Part shown: one piece after another, positions 14,714-21,837 of the stretch
Layout of the letters: every line of letters starts with the position of its first letter
How positions within the stretch are numbered: the first letter of the stretch is position 1
Source of the DNA: an uncultured Veillonellaceae bacterium
Lineage (GTDB): Bacteria > Bacillota > Negativicutes > Veillonellales > Dialisteraceae
Reading direction: 5' to 3'
NCBI GenBank assembly: GCA_949286115.1
Contig: CASEBK010000005.1
Span: 1 to 33,552 of the forward strand
DNA length: 33,552 nucleotides
Position numbers and translations under genes: made by a program
Notes under the pieces: generated by a model
The model's input: the letters and a program-made list of their open reading frames with translations, nothing else
Database searches by the model: none
What the model was told of the DNA's origin: nothing

Positions 14714-16745
14714 GATCACCATCGGGTTCATCGGCAATCCGAACTGCGGGAAGACCACCCTCTTCAACGCCTATACCGGGGCGAATCTGAAAGTGGCGAA
14801 CTGGCCGGGCGTCACCGTGGAGAAAGTGGAAGGGGCCATCAAAGACCACGGCGTGGCGATCCATCTGGTGGACCTGCCCGGCACATACAGCCTCACGTCG
14901 TACACCATGGAAGAGACCGTGGCGCGGCAGTTCATCCTCTCCGGCGACGTGGACGTCATCGTGAACGTGGCCGACGCCTCCTCGCTGGAGCGGAGCCTCT
15001 ACCTGACGCTCCAGCTCCTCGAACTGGGCAAGCCCGTGGTGCTGGCGCTCAACATGATGGACATCGTGCTGAAGCGGGGGCTGGAGCTCGACCTGCACCG
15101 CCTGCCGGAAATGCTGGGCATCCCCGTCATCCCCGTGTCGGCGCGGAAACGAAAAGGGCTGGACGTGCTCCTCCACGCGGCGGTGCACCACGTGGGCCAC
15201 ACGAAGCCCGATCGACTCATCCACGAGCATAAGACCGTCTCGAAGCACCGCCACGACCATCACGCCGAGTACGCCATGGTCTACTCCGACGAGATCGAAG
15301 ACAAGATCGACGAGATCATCCCCGCGCTGCAGGAGAGATACCCGCACCTTACGAACTATCGCTGGCACGCCCTGAAGCTCCTCGAAGGCGACCGGGAGAT
15401 CACGGAGAAATACCCCGTGGACCTGCCGCAGGTGCTGGACCGGAGCTACGAATCGGACATCATCAATCAGAAATACGACTTCATTGATGAAGTCATCGGC
15501 GAAGTGCTCCTCCACAAAGAGCAGCAGGACCAGCTCACCGAGCGGGCCGACCGCATTCTCACCGACAGCGTGTGGGGCATCCCCGTCTTCCTCGGCATCA
15601 TGGCGGTGATCTTCTTCCTCACCTTCACCGTGGGCGACTGGATCAAAGGCTGGTTCGAAGAGGCCATCGACGCCATCTCCGGCGGCGCGGCGTCGCTTCT
15701 TGCCTCCCTCGGCGCGGGCGACGTGGCGACCTCCCTCGTGGTGAACGGCATCATCGGCGGCGTGGGCACCATCGTCACCTTTCTGCCAAACATCCTCATC
15801 CTCTTCCTGTGCCTGGCCCTCCTCGAAGACAGCGGCTACATGGCCCGCGTGGCCTACGTCATGGAAGGCGTCATGAGCCGCCTGGGCCTCTCGGGCAAAG
15901 CCTTCATCCCCATGCTCCTCGGCTTCGGCTGCACCGTCCCCGCCATCATGGCCTCCCGGGCCCTTGAAAATGAACGCGACCGGTACAAAGTCATGCTGGT
16001 GACGCCCTTCATGAGCTGCAACGCCCGCCTCACCATCTACATACTCTTCGCAGAGATGTTCTTCGGCCGCTGGGCCATGGCCGCGGCGTACTCCATGTAC
16101 CTCATCGGCATCGTCGTGGCCATCGCCGTCACCGCCATCCTCCACATGACCGACCGGAAAGAAACGGTGAACTACCTCTTGATCGAGCTCCCCGAATACA
16201 AACTTCCCGACGCGCGCACCGTGTCCATCTACGTGTGGGAAAAAGTGTGGGACTACCTCGAAAAAGCGGGCACCACCATCTTCGTGGCGACCCTCCTCAT
16301 CTGGGCCCTCCTCACCTTTGGCCCGGCGGGCTACGTCTCCGACATGAGCGAGAGCTTCGGCGCGGCCATCGGGAAGCTTCTCGTCCCCTTCTTCGCGCCC
16401 ATCGGCCTCGGCTTCTGGCAGATCGCCGTGGCGCTCATCGCGGGCATCTCGGCCAAAGAAGTGGTCGTCTCCAGCTGCGCCGTCCTCTTCGGCGTGGTGA
16501 ACGCCAGCTCCCCCGAAGGCATGGCGGCCTTCGCGGCGTCGCTTTCCTCCATCGGCTTCGGCTCCTTCAACGCCTTCTGCCTCATGGTCTTCTGCCTGCT
16601 CTACATCCCCTGCGCCGCGGCGCTCGCCACCATCCGCGGCGAGTCGGGGAGCTGGACCTGGACCGGTTTCACCGCCCTCTTCCAGCTCGCCGTGGCGTGG
16701 GCCGTCACCTTCGGCGTCTACCAGATCGGGCGCCTCCTCCTGTGA
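14700..16745 (+). CDS. feoB: Ferrous iron transport protein FeoB
   Basis: A 681-residue ferrous iron transporter. The N-terminal G-domain has G1 GNPNCGKT (residues 12-19), the switch region GVTVEKVEG, G3 DLPG (58-61) and the G4-like NMMD near residue 120. A helical spacer rich in His and charged residues follows. The membrane domain has the two conserved Gate segments around GCTVPAIMASRA and GISAKEVVVSS. Length is typical. feoB is translationally coupled to feoA and followed directly by a FeoB-associated mini-gene. Expressed under iron limitation in most bacteria, though no Fur box was recognised here. All core motifs are intact, so an active Fe2+ importer is expected. Confidence 0.97.
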   Translation: MTKNEITIGFIGNPNCGKTTLFNAYTGANLKVANWPGVTVEKVEGAIKDHGVAIHLVDLPGTYSLTSYTMEETVARQFILSGDVDVIVNVADASSLERSLYLTLQLLELGKPVVLALNMMDIVLKRGLELDLHRLPEMLGIPVIPVSARKRKGLDVLLHAAVHHVGHTKPDRLIHEHKTVSKHRHDHHAEYAMVYSDEIEDKIDEIIPALQERYPHLTNYRWHALKLLEGDREITEKYPVDLPQVLDRSYESDIINQKYDFIDEVIGEVLLHKEQQDQLTERADRILTDSVWGIPVFLGIMAVIFFLTFTVGDWIKGWFEEAIDAISGGAASLLASLGAGDVATSLVVNGIIGGVGTIVTFLPNILILFLCLALLEDSGYMARVAYVMEGVMSRLGLSGKAFIPMLLGFGCTVPAIMASRALENERDRYKVMLVTPFMSCNARLTIYILFAEMFFGRWAMAAAYSMYLIGIVVAIAVTAILHMTDRKETVNYLLIELPEYKLPDARTVSIYVWEKVWDYLEKAGTTIFVATLLIWALLTFGPAGYVSDMSESFGAAIGKLLVPFFAPIGLGFWQIAVALIAGISAKEVVVSSCAVLFGVVNASSPEGMAAFAASLSSIGFGSFNAFCLMVFCLLYIPCAAALATIRGESGSWTWTGFTALFQLAVAWAVTFGVYQIGRLLL

Positions 16746-16752
16746 GGCGCCC

Positions 16753-16905
16753 ATGATCACCGCCATCCTCCTCTTCGCCGCCGTCGCCCTCTACATCCTC
16801 TGGGCCCTCCGGCGCATCCGCCAGCGCCGGAAACGCCGCAGCCCCTGCGTCGGCTGCCCCCTCCACAGAGACGGCCTCTGCGAGAGAGAAAGAAAGAGGA
16901 AATAA
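16753..16905 (+). CDS. FeoB-associated Cys-rich membrane protein
   Basis: A 50-residue protein encoded seven bases after feoB. One membrane helix (ITAILLFAAVALYILWAL, residues 2-19) is followed by a strongly basic stretch (20-29) and a short cysteine motif CVGCP (32-36), with a third cysteine at 43. This matches the FeoB-associated Cys-rich membrane protein family, found after feoB in many Bacillota, where it may take the place of FeoC. GAGG just before the ATG is the ribosome binding site. It is followed by the operon terminator. The function is not established; binding iron or a role in FeoB assembly is an inference. Confidence 0.85.
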   Translation: MITAILLFAAVALYILWALRRIRQRRKRRSPCVGCPLHRDGLCERERKRK

Positions 16906-16964
16906 AACGCCTGTCCGTCAGCGCCCCTCCATCGAACTGCCGCAGCATGCAGACCTTCGTAAAA

Positions 16965-16999
16965 GACTCTTCCTCGATGAAAAGAAAGAGCCTTTTTTT
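16965..16999 (+). terminator. Terminator of the feo operon
   Basis: GACTCTT (16965-16971) pairs with AAGAGCC (16986-16992) with one mismatch, followed by seven T. Confidence 0.75.
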
Positions 17000-17280
17000 A
17001 TGCCCAGAGCCCATCTGCTCTGTCAGCCGCCATGAGATGCGGTCCAGCTTTCGTACCTTGCTCCGCCACATTGTGATGAGCCCTGCGATGGCAACGTCGA
17101 AGCCATTCCCCACGTGATGCAGGTCCGCATACGAGAGAAGCCCAAAGCAGGCTCCGCCTGCCGCGTTTGCTGTGCGCCGTGATGGGGGCGCTGTTTCATG
17201 AAAAGATACGTTTTGATTTGGATATAGGCCTGCATTTATAATGCGCTGCGATCGCCCGCGCCTAATTTGTCTATTTCCAA
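17000..17280. repeat. Degenerate repeat fragments between feo and mnmA
   Basis: There is no gene here. The stretch holds diverged pieces of the same family as 480-1680. One is AAAGCAGGCTCCGCCTGCCGC followed by a GTTTGCTGTGCGCCGTGATG-like continuation (near 17144-17185); others are GTGATG and GGTCCGCAT-type blocks near 17070-17130. Pieces are shortened and shuffled relative to the 524-base element. Confidence 0.65.
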
Positions 17281-17282
17281 CG

Positions 17283-17308
17283 AAAAAAGAGCCCATAAAG
17301 GCTCTTTT
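17283..17308 (-). terminator. Terminator of mnmA (bidirectional)
   Basis: AAGAGCC (minus) pairs with GGGCTCTT around an AT-rich loop, with T runs on both sides, directly after the mnmA stop. Confidence 0.88.
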
Positions 17309-17317
17309 CGCGATACG

Positions 17318-18367
17318 TCACAGGGCGCGGAGGATCGTGCCCCCGCCGAGGAGGCGGTCCCCGTCGTAGAAGACCACCGACTGGCCCGGCGTGACGGCCC
17401 GCTGGGGCTCGGCGAAGTCCACCCGGGCGCGGCCGTATTTCTGCAGGGTCACCGTGGCGGCGGCGGTGTGCGCGCTGTAGCGGATCTTCGCTTCGCAGGG
17501 GAAAGTCTCGCCGGGGGCGGTGCCGTCGGTGAAGGCGAGGTCGCCTGCGAGGAGGCGCGTGCGGAAGAGATCGTCGTTTGCGCCCACGACCACGCGGTTC
17601 GCCTTCGCGTCGAGGGCGACCACATAGAGCGGCGTCTTCGCCGCAAGGCCGAGGCCCTTCCGCTGGCCGATGGTGTAGCACGGCAGGCCCCGGTGTCGGC
17701 CGAGGACGCGGCCCTTCCGGTCCACGATGTCGCCGGGGCGGAAGATCTTCGGCGCGTGCCGGGCGAGGTAATCTTTGTACGAGTCGCCCGCCGCGAGGAA
17801 GCACATGTCCTGGCTCTCCGCCTTGTCGTAGGTGGGGAGCCCTTTCTCCCGGGAGAGCCGCCGCGTTTCCTCCTTCGTCATGCGCCCGAGGGGGAAGAGG
17901 ATGCGGGAGATGCGCTCCTGCGTGAGGCGGTACATCATGTACGACTGGTCCTTGGCCGTGTCGATCCCCCTGTACACGGCGTACGTCCCCGTCGCCGTAT
18001 CCCAGAGGATGCGCGCGTAGTGCCCCGTGGAGAAATGGTCCGCGCCGAAAGCGGCCATGGCCTCGTCGAAAAAGAGGCCGAATTTGATATGGAAATCGCA
18101 GGCCATGCAGGGATTCGGCGTCGTCCCCGCCGCGTAGGCGTCCACGAAGTAGCGGAGCACCTCCTCGCGGTAGGCCCCGCGGAGGTCAAACACCCGGTGC
18201 GGGATGCCGAGGAAGTCCGCCATCTCCGCGGCGCTGTCCGTGTCCTGCCCGTCGAAAAGAAGCATCGTCGCCGCCGCCACGTCATACCCCGCATCCAGCA
18301 GGAGCCGCGCGGTGAGCGTCGAATCCACGCCGCCCGACAGGGCGACCACCACCTTTTTTCTGTTCAT
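17318..18367 (-). CDS. mnmA: tRNA-specific 2-thiouridylase MnmA
   Basis: A 349-residue ATP-dependent enzyme that thiolates U34 of tRNAs for Lys, Glu and Gln. The PP-loop SGGVDS sits at residues 11-16. The two catalytic cysteines are present in NPCMACDFHIKFG and SQDMCFLAAG, with STGHYA and the C-terminal YTIGQRKGLG typical of the family. I chose the ATG at 18367, about nine bases after AAAGG. The in-frame ATG at 18376 touches that site. The -10 upstream is TGCTATAAT (18458-18450, minus). It is a single gene with its own terminator. Sulfur is normally delivered by a cysteine desulfurase, which is not encoded nearby. Confidence 0.95.
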   Translation of the reverse strand: MNRKKVVVALSGGVDSTLTARLLLDAGYDVAAATMLLFDGQDTDSAAEMADFLGIPHRVFDLRGAYREEVLRYFVDAYAAGTTPNPCMACDFHIKFGLFFDEAMAAFGADHFSTGHYARILWDTATGTYAVYRGIDTAKDQSYMMYRLTQERISRILFPLGRMTKEETRRLSREKGLPTYDKAESQDMCFLAAGDSYKDYLARHAPKIFRPGDIVDRKGRVLGRHRGLPCYTIGQRKGLGLAAKTPLYVVALDAKANRVVVGANDDLFRTRLLAGDLAFTDGTAPGETFPCEAKIRYSAHTAAATVTLQKYGRARVDFAEPQRAVTPGQSVVFYDGDRLLGGGTILRAL

Positions 18368-18449
18368 GAGATTCATCCTTTCTGCCCATCAGTCTGTCGC
18401 CGTCAAAGCGGATTGAAAGTCCGAAAGAGAGCACCCGTAAGGCGCTTTC

Positions 18450-18458
18450 ATTATAGCA
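18450..18458 (-). promoter_or_regulatory. Extended -10 promoter of mnmA
   Basis: TGCTATAAT on the minus strand with no good -35, the same pattern as other promoters in the window. Confidence 0.7.
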
Positions 18459-18560
18459 TACAGGATGGCGCGGCCAGAGGTCGTTGATGAAGGCGTTCGC
18501 CCAATGGAAGGCCCGAAAGCCGATCCGGCGAAGGACTGCATCCCGGAGGAGACCTTCCAC

Positions 18561-18650
18561 ATGGATCACAACGACTACGACAGAGTTCTGGCGCTTCGGA
18601 GAAAGCGCATCTCAAGGAAAATGCGGGCGTATTATGAGCGCCTGAAATAA
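18561..18650 (+). CDS. Possible 29-residue small protein
   Basis: An ATG at 18561 lies nine bases after a strong GGAGGAG site and opens a 29-codon frame (MDHNDYDRVLALRRKR, ending YYERLK). The product is highly charged and helical in character, with an acidic start and a basic end. The same frame could be extended upstream to 18465 or 18504 without good start sites. It is not recognised. It could be a remnant of a longer gene, since the flanking sequence is repeat-derived. It is divergent from mnmA and could share the AT-rich stretch near 18450. Confidence 0.35.
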   Translation: MDHNDYDRVLALRRKRISRKMRAYYERLK

Positions 18651-18662
18651 AAAAGTTCCATC

Positions 18663-18699
18663 AAAAAAGCGGGCCCTGCGTTATCAGGCGAGACCCGCT
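18663..18699 (-). terminator. Terminator of the Gdx/SugE gene
   Basis: On the minus strand AGCGGG (18699-18694) pairs with CCCGCT (18673-18668), with an inner CCTG/CAGG stem, followed by six T. It lies about 135 bases after the stop of the exporter gene. Confidence 0.78.
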
Positions 18700-18833
18700 G
18701 TTTGGTATGTATCGTAATGGAGGTGCGCACTGAAAGCTCCGATGTCGTCCGCTTCGCGATGTGGGATCGCATCGTAATGTACGGCAGGCAGTCTCCGAGT
18801 GTGCGCCCTGCGCTGAAATCTCCGCCCCTTTTG
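18700..18833. repeat. Single copy of the degenerate dispersed module
   Basis: Bases 18716-18763 carry another copy of the roughly 48-base module of the 480-1680 block; in the plus frame it would read MEVRTESSDVVRFAMW. A second GTAATG-containing half follows. It lies in the 3' untranslated part of the exporter transcript, in antisense. Confidence 0.65.
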
Positions 18834-19148
18834 TCACGCGGTGAGCTTCAGCCCCACGATGCCGATGAGGAGGAGGGCGGCGAAGAAGCACCGCGCGGCG
18901 CCGGCGGGCTCGTGGAAGAGCGCGATGCCCACGAAGAACGCGCCCACCGCGCCGATGCCGGTCCACACCACGTAGGCGGTGCCCATGGGGAGCACTTTCA
19001 CCGCCTGTGAGAGGAACCAGAAGCTCGCCAACATTCCGAGGGCGGTGGCGGCGGTCCAGAGGGGCTCTGTGAAGCCGTGGGAATATTTGAGATAGGTAGA
19101 CCAGACCACTTCGAAGAGTCCGGCGATGACGAGATCGAGCCAGGGCAT
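18834..19148 (-). CDS. Small multidrug resistance family protein, Gdx/SugE (guanidinium exporter) type
   Basis: A 104-residue four-helix SMR protein that works as a dual-topology dimer and exchanges protons for a cation. The essential Glu13 is in AGLFEVVWSTYLKYSHGFT. The Trp16 next to it, GLKLTA at the end and WTGIGAVGAF are markers of the Gdx/SugE branch, whose substrate is guanidinium rather than bulky drugs. I chose the ATG at 19148, after GGAGG; an in-frame start further upstream would read through a terminator hairpin. It lies downstream of hxlR on the same strand with a strong hairpin between them. No guanidine riboswitch class was recognised in the short leader. Confidence 0.9.
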   Translation of the reverse strand: MPWLDLVIAGLFEVVWSTYLKYSHGFTEPLWTAATALGMLASFWFLSQAVKVLPMGTAYVVWTGIGAVGAFFVGIALFHEPAGAARCFFAALLLIGIVGLKLTA

Positions 19149-19171
19149 GGTAAGATTGCCTCCTTCAAAAG

Positions 19172-19225
19172 AAAAAAGCATCTCTTCGCCCGTCTTCTAT
19201 GGCCTTACGACGGACGAAAAAATGC
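19172..19225 (-). terminator. Strong terminator between hxlR and the Gdx/SugE gene
   Basis: A 17-base stem (19225-19209 with 19194-19178 on the minus strand) is fully paired if three G-U wobbles are counted. It closes a 14-base loop and is followed by six T (19177-19172). The ribosome binding site of the exporter begins only a few bases later, and no promoter lies between. Confidence 0.88.
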
Positions 19226-19260
19226 TTCATTGACCCGGCGGCCAATGATTGATGAATGAT

Positions 19261-19617
19261 TTATTTCTCTTTGCTCTGCGCGGCGGGCTCGCGGTGCGCG
19301 TCGCCCCATTCGCACATGCCGTCCAGGATGGGGATGAGGGAGCGGCCCCGCTCGGTGAGGCTGTATTCCACTTTCGGCGGGATCTGCGGGTATTCTTCCC
19401 GGTGGACGAGGCCGTCCGCTTCGAGCTCTTTGAGGGCGGCGGAGAGGGTCTTGTAGGAGATGGTCCCGATGTAGCGCTTCATTTCGTTGAACCGCACCAC
19501 GCCGAATTCCATGAGGGTGTAGAGGATGGTCATCTTGTATTTCCCGCTGATGAGGGAGAGGGTGTAGTTGAAGCCCGTGAGGGCGAGCTTCTCTTCGGAG
19601 ATGCACCGTTTTTCCAT
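19261..19617 (-). CDS. HxlR-family transcriptional regulator
   Basis: A 118-residue winged-helix protein of the HxlR family, dimeric DNA-binding regulators that often sense aldehydes, quinones or other electrophiles. Typical segments are LISGKYKMTILYTL, FNEMKRYIGTISYKTLSAALKELEADGLVHREEY, and YSLTERGRSLIPIL. The ATG at 19617 follows AAAGGAAA. It is divergent from an FMN-reductase gene, with an inverted repeat in the shared region (19635-19661) that is a likely operator. The regulator therefore probably controls itself and the reductase. The downstream exporter is separated by a terminator. Confidence 0.9.
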   Translation of the reverse strand: MEKRCISEEKLALTGFNYTLSLISGKYKMTILYTLMEFGVVRFNEMKRYIGTISYKTLSAALKELEADGLVHREEYPQIPPKVEYSLTERGRSLIPILDGMCEWGDAHREPAAQSKEK

Positions 19618-19634
19618 GCTGCTTTCCTTTCTGT

Positions 19635-19661
19635 AAGTATCGCACTTTCCTGTGCGTACTT
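19635..19661. promoter_or_regulatory. Inverted repeat, probable HxlR operator
   Basis: AAGTATCGCAC (19635-19645) and GTGCGTACTT (19652-19661) form an almost perfect inverted repeat. It overlaps the -35 (TTGTGT 19660-19665) of a promoter for the divergent reductase whose -10 is TATGAT (19683-19688, spacer 17). This suggests repression by HxlR. Confidence 0.7.
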
Positions 19662-19750
19662 GTGTGATGGGCTGTTCTTTCCTATGATCATAAGCAAAGG
19701 GACGGCGCGCGTCAAGTGCGCTCTGTGGAACATGGAAAGGATGATGGCAT

Positions 19751-20305
19751 ATGGCAAAGAAGATCGTCATTTTGAACGGCAGTCCTCGCCGGGCGGGCAA
19801 CACGTCGGCGCTGGTGCAGGCGTTCGCCGCGGGGGCTCGCCGGGGCGGCGCGGAGGTGACGGAGTTCTTCCTCGGGGCGATGCAGATCCATCCCTGCCGC
19901 GGCTGCTGGGGCGGCGGCAGGGACCCGGCGCATCCCTGCGTGCAGCGGGACGACATGGAGCAGATCTACCCGGCGTACCGCGCGGCGGACGTGGTGGTCC
20001 TCGCTTCGCCGGAGTATTACTGGTCGGTGAGCGGCCTTTTGAAGACGGCGTTCGACCGGCTCTTCGCGGTGGCGGAGTGTGATGCGAACTATGCGAACCC
20101 CGTCAAGGAGAGCGTGCTCCTCATGGCGGCGGAGGGGCATGAGTTCGAGGAGGCGGAGTACTGGTACGACCGTCTCATGGGGCATCTGGGCTGGACGAGC
20201 CTGGGGAAAGTCCTGGCGGGCGGCGTGCTGGAGGCCGGTGCGATCCGGGGTCGGCGGGAGCTGGCAGACGCGGAGGCGCTGGGCGAAGCGGCCGCGAAGA
20301 AATAA
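19751..20305 (+). CDS. Flavodoxin-fold NADPH-dependent FMN reductase family protein
   Basis: A 184-residue flavodoxin-fold oxidoreductase. The FMN phosphate loop is GSPRRAGNTSALV near the N-terminus. CRGCWGGG with a further cysteine (HPCVQRDDM) resembles the cysteine motif of iron-sulfur flavoproteins and related NAD(P)H quinone/FMN reductases. ASPEYYWSVSGLLKTAFDR is the usual second flavin-binding stretch. The ATG at 19751 is preceded by AAAGGATG. The divergent HxlR gene and the operator in between suggest induction by electrophiles or quinones (inference). It ends at a terminator shared with the convergent brnQ. Confidence 0.88.
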   Translation: MAKKIVILNGSPRRAGNTSALVQAFAAGARRGGAEVTEFFLGAMQIHPCRGCWGGGRDPAHPCVQRDDMEQIYPAYRAADVVVLASPEYYWSVSGLLKTAFDRLFAVAECDANYANPVKESVLLMAAEGHEFEEAEYWYDRLMGHLGWTSLGKVLAGGVLEAGAIRGRRELADAEALGEAAAKK

Positions 20306-20318
20306 GGAAATAAAAAAG

Positions 20319-20349
20319 AGTCTCTTCCCATGATGGGAGGAGACTTTTT
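20319..20349. terminator. Bidirectional terminator between FMN reductase and brnQ
   Basis: AGTCTCTTCCCA pairs with TGGGAGGAGACT around a TGAT loop, with an A run before and a T run after. Confidence 0.88.
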
Positions 20350-20362
20350 CTGTGGGGACGGG

Positions 20363-21706
20363 TCACTGGCCGATGCTCTCCGCATATTCTCTGGAGGGCT
20401 TCTTTCCGCCGGCGGCGTAGAGACCCCAGCCGATGAGGAGGCCGCAGGCGAAGATGGGGAGCCACGCGAGGCCGTAGGAGGCAAGGGGCATGGCTTTCAT
20501 GAAAGCCATGAGCGGCGCGGGGGCGGCGCCGAGGACGGCAAGGCCGTCGCAGAGGGCGGGGAAGAAGGTGAAGAGCGTGGCCGTGCGGTGTACGATGGGA
20601 GAGCCGCGGAAGGCGTCGTTCAGGAAGGTGAGGATGATGAGGGCGATGGTCAGGGGGTAGAGGAAGACCAGCACGGGGACGGCCGCGGCGATGATGGTGG
20701 TGAGGCCGAAGTTCGCGATGCCGCAGGAGAGGAGGGCGAAGACGGTGGCGAAGACTTTCGAGGGGATCTTCGGCAGGAGCGTGTGGAAGAGGGCGGACAC
20801 GGAGGCCACGAGGCCGATGCTGGTGGTGAGGCACGCCAGCATGACGATGACGGCGAGGAGCATCGGGCCGGCGGCGCCGAAGTACCAGCTCATGGCGCCT
20901 ACGATGATGGGCACGCCGTTTTCTTTCAGTCCGAGAGGCACCACGGAGGACGCTCCGATGAAGGAGAGGAAGACGTAGATGATGCACATGAAGAACATGG
21001 CCACCACGCCGGAGCGCAGGGTCTCTCTGGCCACGGCGTGGCGTTCGGTGGTGCCGGTGAGGCGCACCGCCTGGATGACGAGGATGCCGAAGAGGAGGCC
21101 TGCCAGGCCGTCCATGGTGTTGTACCCTTCCATGATGCCGGAGGTGAAGGCGGAGATGCCGTCCGTGTAGCGGGGGTCCGTAGGCGCCTGCCACGCGCCG
21201 AAGGGGGCCGCGGTGAAGGCGGCGAAGAGGGCGAAGAGGAGCACCAGCATGATCGGTGTCAGAAATTTGCCCACCCGGTCTACGAGCTTCGTCGGGGTGA
21301 CGGCGAGCCACCACGTGAGGGCGAAGAAGAGGATGGAATAGACAAAGAGGGCGGTCTGGCCGCTCACGCCGAAGAGGGGCACCACGGACATCTCAAAGGA
21401 GGTGGAGCAGGTGCGGGGAATGGCGAAGAAAGGCCCGATGGTGAGAGAGATGGCCGCCACCATGAAGACGCCGTACCACGGGGCCACGCGCCCGGCGATG
21501 TCCTGGAGGTTCTTCCCGGAGAAGCACACTGTGACGACGCCCAGGAGCGGCAGGCCGCAGCCGGTGATGAGGAAGCCGATGATGGCGGGGACGGTGTTCG
21601 TCCCTGCGTGCTGGCCGAGGAAGGGCGGGAAGATGATGTTTCCCGCGCCGAAGAAGAGCGCGAAGAGCATGAGCCCGATGGCGATGAATGCATTGTTTCG
21701 TTTCAT
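20363..21706 (-). CDS. brnQ: Branched-chain amino acid Na+ (or H+) symporter BrnQ, copy 1
   Basis: A 447-residue inner-membrane carrier of the BrnQ/LIVCS family, which takes up leucine, isoleucine and valine with a cation. The start MKRNNAFIAIGLMLFALFFGAGNIIFPP, the FLITGCGLPLLGV segment and about twelve hydrophobic helices are characteristic. The ATG at 21706 follows AGGGGGGAT. It has its own promoter (21783-21755). The next upstream gene on the same strand is a close paralogue, so the pair is a tandem duplication with independent promoters. No T-box or other leader RNA is seen in the short leader. Function at family level is firm. Confidence 0.93.
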   Translation of the reverse strand: MKRNNAFIAIGLMLFALFFGAGNIIFPPFLGQHAGTNTVPAIIGFLITGCGLPLLGVVTVCFSGKNLQDIAGRVAPWYGVFMVAAISLTIGPFFAIPRTCSTSFEMSVVPLFGVSGQTALFVYSILFFALTWWLAVTPTKLVDRVGKFLTPIMLVLLFALFAAFTAAPFGAWQAPTDPRYTDGISAFTSGIMEGYNTMDGLAGLLFGILVIQAVRLTGTTERHAVARETLRSGVVAMFFMCIIYVFLSFIGASSVVPLGLKENGVPIIVGAMSWYFGAAGPMLLAVIVMLACLTTSIGLVASVSALFHTLLPKIPSKVFATVFALLSCGIANFGLTTIIAAAVPVLVFLYPLTIALIILTFLNDAFRGSPIVHRTATLFTFFPALCDGLAVLGAAPAPLMAFMKAMPLASYGLAWLPIFACGLLIGWGLYAAGGKKPSREYAESIGQ

Positions 21707-21754
21707 AGATATCCCCCTGTAGTGTGATCTTGCGCGAAAGGCGCATACTCACCT

Positions 21755-21783
21755 ATTATGAATGCCTCCGTGCCAGATGTCAA
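21755..21783 (-). promoter_or_regulatory. Promoter of brnQ copy 1
   Basis: On the minus strand TTGACA (21783-21778), 17 bases and CATAAT (21760-21755). Confidence 0.82.
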
Positions 21784-21805
21784 CGCAGGGGAAAAGAGGG
21801 AAAAG

Positions 21806-21826
21806 AAAAAGCCCGCCGAAGCGGGC
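21806..21826 (-). terminator. Terminator of brnQ copy 2
   Basis: GCCCGC, TTCG tetraloop, GCGGGC and five T on the minus strand, 12 bases after the stop. Confidence 0.93.
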
Positions 21827-21837
21827 CGGTGAGGCGT

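Noticed and set aside
14679..16766. Long minus-strand open frame opposite feoB
   Set aside because: A shadow of feoB. The His/Asp/Glu/Gly-rich product has no domain, and feoB on the plus strand is unambiguous.
19149..19260. Known guanidine riboswitch before the Gdx/SugE gene
   Set aside because: No ykkC-type core and no paired ACGR-loop hairpins were found by eye. Only a terminator hairpin is supported.
21707..21777. T-box leader for branched-chain amino acid control of brnQ
   Set aside because: The leader from the predicted start to the ATG is only about 45 bases, too short for a T-box.
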